From Callaeas wilsoni (taxonomy: Eukaryota; Chordata; Aves; Passeriformes; Callaeidae), in assembly GCA_013398955.1 (NCBI GenBank), contig VWPU01013544.1, positions 1 to 64,000 of the forward strand: a stretch of DNA of 64,000 bases. Direction: 5' to 3'. Shown one piece after another: positions 59,801-64,000 of this stretch. The notes under the pieces were generated by a model. That model was not told where the DNA came from, searched no databases, and worked only from the letters and a program-made list of their open reading frames with translations. The position numbers and the translations under genes are program-made. Positions within the stretch are counted from its first letter, which is position 1. Each line of letters opens with the position of its first letter.

Positions 59801-61616
59801 GTTGGTTCAGCAGCAATGGGTACCAGGTCTGAAAGGTGAAATTTTGCAGCACATTCTAGATGGGCAGAGCTACAGGCATTGTGAATGTGGCTTCAGGTTC
59901 AGGACTTTACAGGAAAGCTTTCACCAACAGGAAATGAGGAAAAAGCATAATTTTTTTTAGAGCTGTGTGAGGCGTTTTTTTCAACCTGAAACTAAATCTT
60001 AAACTTATATATAGACACATTAATAGAAATAACTTCATTTTCTGAGTGAAGGTTGGTGGCCCCTTTTGAAATCTGGGCAAGCCTGAGTTTCACATCTGAG
60101 GAGGTGACTCCAGCAGGAGCCAGTCTGACCAGCCTGGAGCTTTCTTATAACCAGCACAAGCAGAAATATTTCCCCTGCTTAAACTCAGCTTTAGCCTGGT
60201 AGGCCAAAAAATCTCCAAACTGACAAAAGTCGTTTAGTTTCAACACTGAGGCAGTTTTGCAATCTTCCCCTCCTCACACACACGTGCAGTTTGGCTGCTA
60301 TTTATCACTTTAAATTGTTCCCTATCAAATATGAAAAGTGTTATGAGTAGCTGGGATGAAGTGCAGGCTCTGAGGAAGACACTGATAAAACTCCCCTGGC
60401 TTTAACAGAGACAGGATTTAACCCTCACCCTCTTTTTTTTGGCTCTCTGTATATACTTCTATTGGTGATGAGCTGTATCACTCCTTGCTATTTTATTTTG
60501 GCAGGCTTCAGTGCGAGATAATAGCATGCGTTTTTAAAAATGAAGTTGCTAGCTTTGTAAAAGGAAGTTAAATACTCACTTCTAAGCATAATCAGTCTAT
60601 TAAAAGCAAAACAAAAAAAAGAGATAGTAGAGTCATCCAGAGGGAGATGACAAGATAAACTGGTGAGTAGAGCTCTTAAGGCCGAGTGTTTGAATATGTT
60701 TTAACAAACTATTCAAATTCTAAGTGCTGTCTGTTTTTCTTCCATAGTTGCACATGAACATGGAGTTATTTTGTGCATATTTGTGCGGCCTTTGAAGTAA
60801 TTCACACATTGCATCAATCCATTCATAGCTTGAGCAAGCTCCAGCCTGAATTCACTGAGTTGATTTAAAAACCTGTACTCAAACTGTAGGACTGGTCAGC
60901 TCCCTTCATTTCCTGTAGCAGATTTTGTTAATGAATAATTGAAACTGTCCAAGCTACAGGGCCAGAAACAAATCCAGCAGGGCTCATTTTGCACTGGAAT
61001 CATCCTTCTGTGCAGGACTCCCCCAAATAAATACTCACTGAAAAGTCACTTGTATCCTCAGCTTTCAAAGCATCACAGCCTTGCCGTAATTTCATGTCAG
61101 TCACTTCAAAATGTGCCACATCAAAAACTAAAAATATTTACGTTTTTACAAGTGTAGAATACATGGATTAGCCATACTTTTTTTGGAAGGCTGAGGTAGC
61201 ACACAGGCTGGTAATTCCTTTTCTGTATTGAGTTATAAATACAGTCACTAATTGTGCTACATTTTGAGGGAGTTTGTAGAAAATTCTCCGGAATTTTTAA
61301 TAGCAGTGTTTATTGACTCTTGAAGATAAGTGATTAAAAGTGAGCTTGTGAAGTGTCAGAAATGCCAAACAGTAAATCTTTTATTTTAACTATGCAAGTA
61401 TTTGCCTGCATTGATTAATGTATTTTGACACATAATGATAAAGCGTTAATGTGAGAAATACATTATACAAAACCGTGATAATCACTGAGGTTCTGTAACA
61501 TCTTTATGACCTTCCAATATCCAGCATGTGTAAACTTTGTTAAATTAGTAGTGATGTAGTTTGGCATGTAAACGGCTTGGGAGATTTGGATGAAAAGCAT
61601 TAACCTTGGCACTTGA

Positions 61617-61671
61617 GGTTTTTTGTTTGTTTGCTTGTTTTTTGAAGGGTTTTTTGGTTTGCTTTTTTTAA
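61617..61671 (+). repeat. G/T-rich low-complexity patch
   Basis: GAGGTTTTTTGTTTGTTTGC followed by more T-runs broken by G. It resembles the patches at 15039 and 20397. Confidence 0.75.
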
Positions 61672-61798
61672 GAAAAGCCACCAAAAATGTATCCGCAGAT
61701 TCCTATATCTTAGGGTCTTTTTGTTAGGTTTCATTTCACCTGCCTTCGGACATCTGTAATGTCTGCATTTAAACTATTGATATGAAGCTCCCTTTAGG

Positions 61799-62266
61799 GA
61801 ATCACAGAGTCATCGAGGTGGGAAGAGCCCCTCAGGATCACCCAGTGCCACCCCAGCAGCTCCAGCATCACCCCAAACCCTGTCCCCAAGGGCCACATCC
61901 AGACTCCTCCTGAACACTCCCACAGACAGGGACTCCAAACCTCCCTGGGCAGCTCATCCCAAGGCCTCATCACTCTTCCAGGGAAATTTTCTTTCCCAAT
62001 CTCCACTCTGCCCCTCCCCTGGTGCAATTTGAGGCCATTTCCTCTCCTCTTTTCCCTTGGGACACGGCAGCAGAGCCCGACCCCCCCTCACTGCCCCTCC
62101 TGTCAGGGGGTTGTGGGGAGCAATCAGGTCCCCCCCGAGCCTCCTCTTCTCCAGGCTGAGCCTCTGTCCCAGCTCCCTCAGCTGCTCCTCATGGGACTTG
62201 TGTTCCAGCCCCTTCCCCAGCTCCATTCCCTTCTCTGGACACGCTCCAGCCCCTCAATGTCCTTTT
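61799..62266 (-). mobile_element. CR1 LINE fragment, 'GAGGTGGGAAGAGCCCCTCAGG' variant
   Basis: GAATCACAGAGTCATCGAGG, CCAAGGGCCACATCCAGACT, GGGAAATTTTCTTTCCCAA, TTGAGGCCATTTCCTCTCCT, CCAGGCTGAGCCTCTGTCCC and TTCTCTGGACACGCTCCAGC show the reverse complement of a CR1 3' part of about 470 bp. Related to 9124, 33275 and 52480. Its 5'-truncated end abuts CCTTTTTTTTGAAG. Confidence 0.9.
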
Positions 62267-62631
62267 TTTTGAAGTGAGGGAGTTTCCTCCTCTGGTGAGA
62301 GGGAACCAGACATTATTAAGGACGAAAATAATCTCAGCTGAAAGCGGTTGCTGCAAACGACCCAGGAAACACAATTCATACAGAACACGTCCTCTTGATT
62401 CCCTGCACAGATGCTCTGGAAGTAGTTTTTCCCTGCGTTTTTCCCACCTGCAGGGGTGGGAGCCTTTTGGGAGGGGAGGGCAGGGTTGTCCCGGGGCGGT
62501 GGCCCTGGAGAAGCGGAGCTGTCCAGCACCTCCAGCTCCTCAGGGCACGGCGGCTGCTCCGAGAGGGGACAGGAGAAACCCCGACCTCGCCATTCCCCCA
62601 GCAAACGCTTCCCCGAAGCAGAGTCCTCCAC
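62267..62631. other. Sequence between a CR1 copy and the LTR; GC-rich from 62455
   Basis: A minus frame of 125 codons (62254-62631) and several plus frames cross this GC-rich patch without a recognisable protein. Part of it may belong to the neighbouring LTR: an alternative low-coordinate edge lies near 62411 (CACAGA|TGCTCTGG). Confidence 0.4.
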
Positions 62632-62980
62632 TGAGAACGGGAGCTAAGTAACGACAAACACCGATACTGTTAGATAGCGTTCTCCTTTATTGTTCAAATC
62701 AAGCAGGATTATGTAGCATTTCCAACTAGTCATCCGTTGTCCACGCACTGTAACTAACTCTGTGATTGGATACTTAGGTAAAATCAAGCCTGCCTACTGT
62801 CTGCTAATTGGATAACATACGGCAAACAAGTGCCCTCTCTCCTCCCAGCTTGCGGTTTTCGCATCCCGTTAAACCTCCTCCTTTTCTCACGGACACCTCA
62901 AGGACACTCTCAGCACTCAGTCATGTTAATCTCAGCACTCAGGGCAAGCAGGCCCTGCTAAGTCTGGCTTGTTCACTACA
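62632..62980 (-). mobile_element. Probable solo LTR of an endogenous retrovirus
   Basis: Read on the minus strand, the segment opens with TGTAGTGAACAAGCC and ends CCCGTTCTCA, so it has TG...CA ends. In between, in promoter order, are two CCAAT boxes (TATCCAATTAG, TATCCAATCACAG), a weak TATA-like TACATAATCC and AATAAAGGAG about 20 bases later, as in avian retroviral LTRs (U3, R, U5). No polypurine tract precedes it and no primer-binding site or gag/pol/env follows, so it appears to be a recombined solo LTR. I found no perfect target-site duplication for these edges. With an alternative edge near 62411 the flanks CACAGA/TTCAGA match in four of six. The exact family is unknown to me. Confidence 0.6.
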
Positions 62981-63320
62981 TTCAGATACAGACCATGTCC
63001 ATTCTGCTCTAAGAATTCTTCTACACTTCCCTGCTCCACAGCTGCTTCCAGCATCGCTTTTGAAGCCTCCCCGTTCGCAGGGGCTCGGGGGGCACCGCGC
63101 GCGTCTGACATCATCCACAAATGTTCGACACAAGTGGAGCTGGGCCGGCGGAAGCTCTCCTTTGAAAGATGCTCTTGGAAGGCTGCAGCCTTCAAAGCTG
63201 GCTCCCGAGCCCTGCCCTGTGATACACGGCCTTTGTTTTGCATAAATGTTTGTTTTAATGAGGTAGCGCAATGCAGATCGTCCAAATCAGAAACATGTGA
63301 TGCACCCTAGGCAAGAGAAA
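62981..63320. other. CpG-rich patch beside the LTR
   Basis: Between 63060 and 63200 the sequence has clustered CpG (GGCACCGCGCGCGTCTG, GGGCCGGCGGAAGC). Open frames of about 110-117 codons cross it on both strands. The minus one includes VEEFLEQNGHGLYLN and runs into the LTR, which is how the last codons before an LTR might look, but I recognise no retroviral or host protein. It could also be a small CpG island. Confidence 0.35.
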
Positions 63321-64000
63321 GGCAATAACTACACAGATTTTTGAGGAGGGCTAGTCATACCACAGGCTACCATTATAACTGAAAAAACAACAAGAATTTT
63401 AATATAGCTGTCTGGCCAAATATATTAATTTAAATTGAATGGCTTTTTCTGATATTATAGCTGTGAGGCACAATGTTCTACTGGCAGGCATCTTCAAAAC
63501 CTTTTTTAGAAGATTTGCTTCAAATTATTTCTGTGCACCAGATCTTGATGGTATGTGCATTTGGGAGTCTGACCAAAGGGGGGGAAAAAAAAAGCTTTTG
63601 ATTAAATAAATGACCTTTCCTGGAGGTTGAATGAAATGGAGATTGGAATACAAAAAGCTACCTCCTCCAACAGTGTTTTCTTCAAAACATTCACTCTGAG
63701 CTCTCCTCCATTAACTTTACCCCAAGTTTTTCACAAATGTTTGTATCCTTGTGCCAGCACAGAAATATTCTTTCCCACCAGAAAATCCTTTAAAATAAAT
63801 TTTATTCATTTCCACGGTTATTTCCCCAGATAATTTGCTGACCACCAATTTCCATTCTTTGCCAGAGAATCCTGTTGTGTTTCTCCAAAACCTGGCAAAA
63901 CTGGTTTTCCTCAGGTAATTGCATCTCTTGGCAGACTGGAGACGTTTTCCTGCTTGCTTGGAGAAGAAAAGTTTATAATTTCTTAATTATTTTCTGAAAT
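63321..64000. other. Unique AT-rich sequence to the right edge
   Basis: No gene or transposon recognised. Includes GGGGGGAAAAAAAAAAGC at 63579-63596. Confidence 0.5.

Larger units (their letters stand above)
58351..61798. other. Unique non-coding sequence, about 3.4 kb
   Basis: No gene recognised. AT-rich overall; contains the (GAT)n at 59781-59800 and the G/T-rich patch at 61617-61670. Section 61230-61600 is AT-rich with motif-like words. Open frames are short. Confidence 0.45.

Noticed and set aside
1..64000. Bacterial operons, phage genes, tRNA or rRNA genes
   Set aside because: No ribosome-binding-site and gene series, no cloverleaf with the expected A and B boxes that I could find by eye, and the repeat content is that of a bird nuclear genome.

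Overview
The window looks like vertebrate nuclear DNA, almost certainly from a bird and probably a passerine. The main evidence is about 25 truncated copies of CR1 (chicken repeat 1) LINE retrotransposons. Most show the CR1 3' end: a TTTGGGTTGGAAGGGACCTT-like block followed by an ATTCTRTG-type tail (reverse-complemented in minus copies). Long AT-rich unique stretches, isolated GC/CpG-rich patches and scattered microsatellites fit a long intron or intergenic region. There are no bacterial-style gene clusters, no operons, no CRISPR array and no recognisable tRNA or rRNA gene. I found no intact protein-coding gene that I can name. The longest open frames mostly run through GC-rich CR1 copies and are not genes.

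Layout. Positions 1-300 are a CpG-rich patch cut off by the left edge, possibly the promoter or first exon of a gene lying mostly outside the window. Positions 301-4029 are unique AT-rich sequence. A second GC/CpG-rich patch at about 4030-4410 carries a 9-bp tandem repeat and a good splice-donor match. From 4.5 to 9.1 kb I recognise nothing. From 9.1 kb on, CR1 fragments of 70-640 bp punctuate unique sequence: 15 in minus orientation (3' tail at the low coordinate) and 10 in plus. They fall into several subfamilies: the common 'TTTGGGTTGG' type, a 'ATCATTAAGGTTGG' type (9.1, 16.3, 33.3, 52.5 and 61.8 kb), two other divergent types (55.9 and 57.4 kb), and a distinctive type with an internal 10-bp minisatellite (46.0 and 54.6 kb, and 58.0 kb in shortened form). 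An isolated piece of LINE reverse-transcriptase coding sequence lies at 53.5 kb. Near the right end, about 62632-62980, is a probable solo LTR of an endogenous retrovirus in minus orientation, with two CCAAT boxes, a weak TATA-like box and AATAAA in the right order. A CpG-rich patch follows at 63.0-63.3 kb.

Other structure includes an exact 62-bp tandem duplication at 26127-26250, a perfect 11-bp-arm inverted repeat at 35706-35731, a nearly identical inverted CR1 pair 5 kb apart, and a single ambiguous base at 54839 exactly where two sister repeats carry about 21 extra bases, which suggests an assembly defect. One lysine-rich minus-strand open segment at 13185-13430 ends at a good splice donor and is the best candidate for a real coding exon, but I do not recognise the protein. 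I see no convincing new multi-gene system. The items most worth checking are the minisatellite-bearing CR1 subfamily, the solo LTR, the candidate exon and the tandem duplication.
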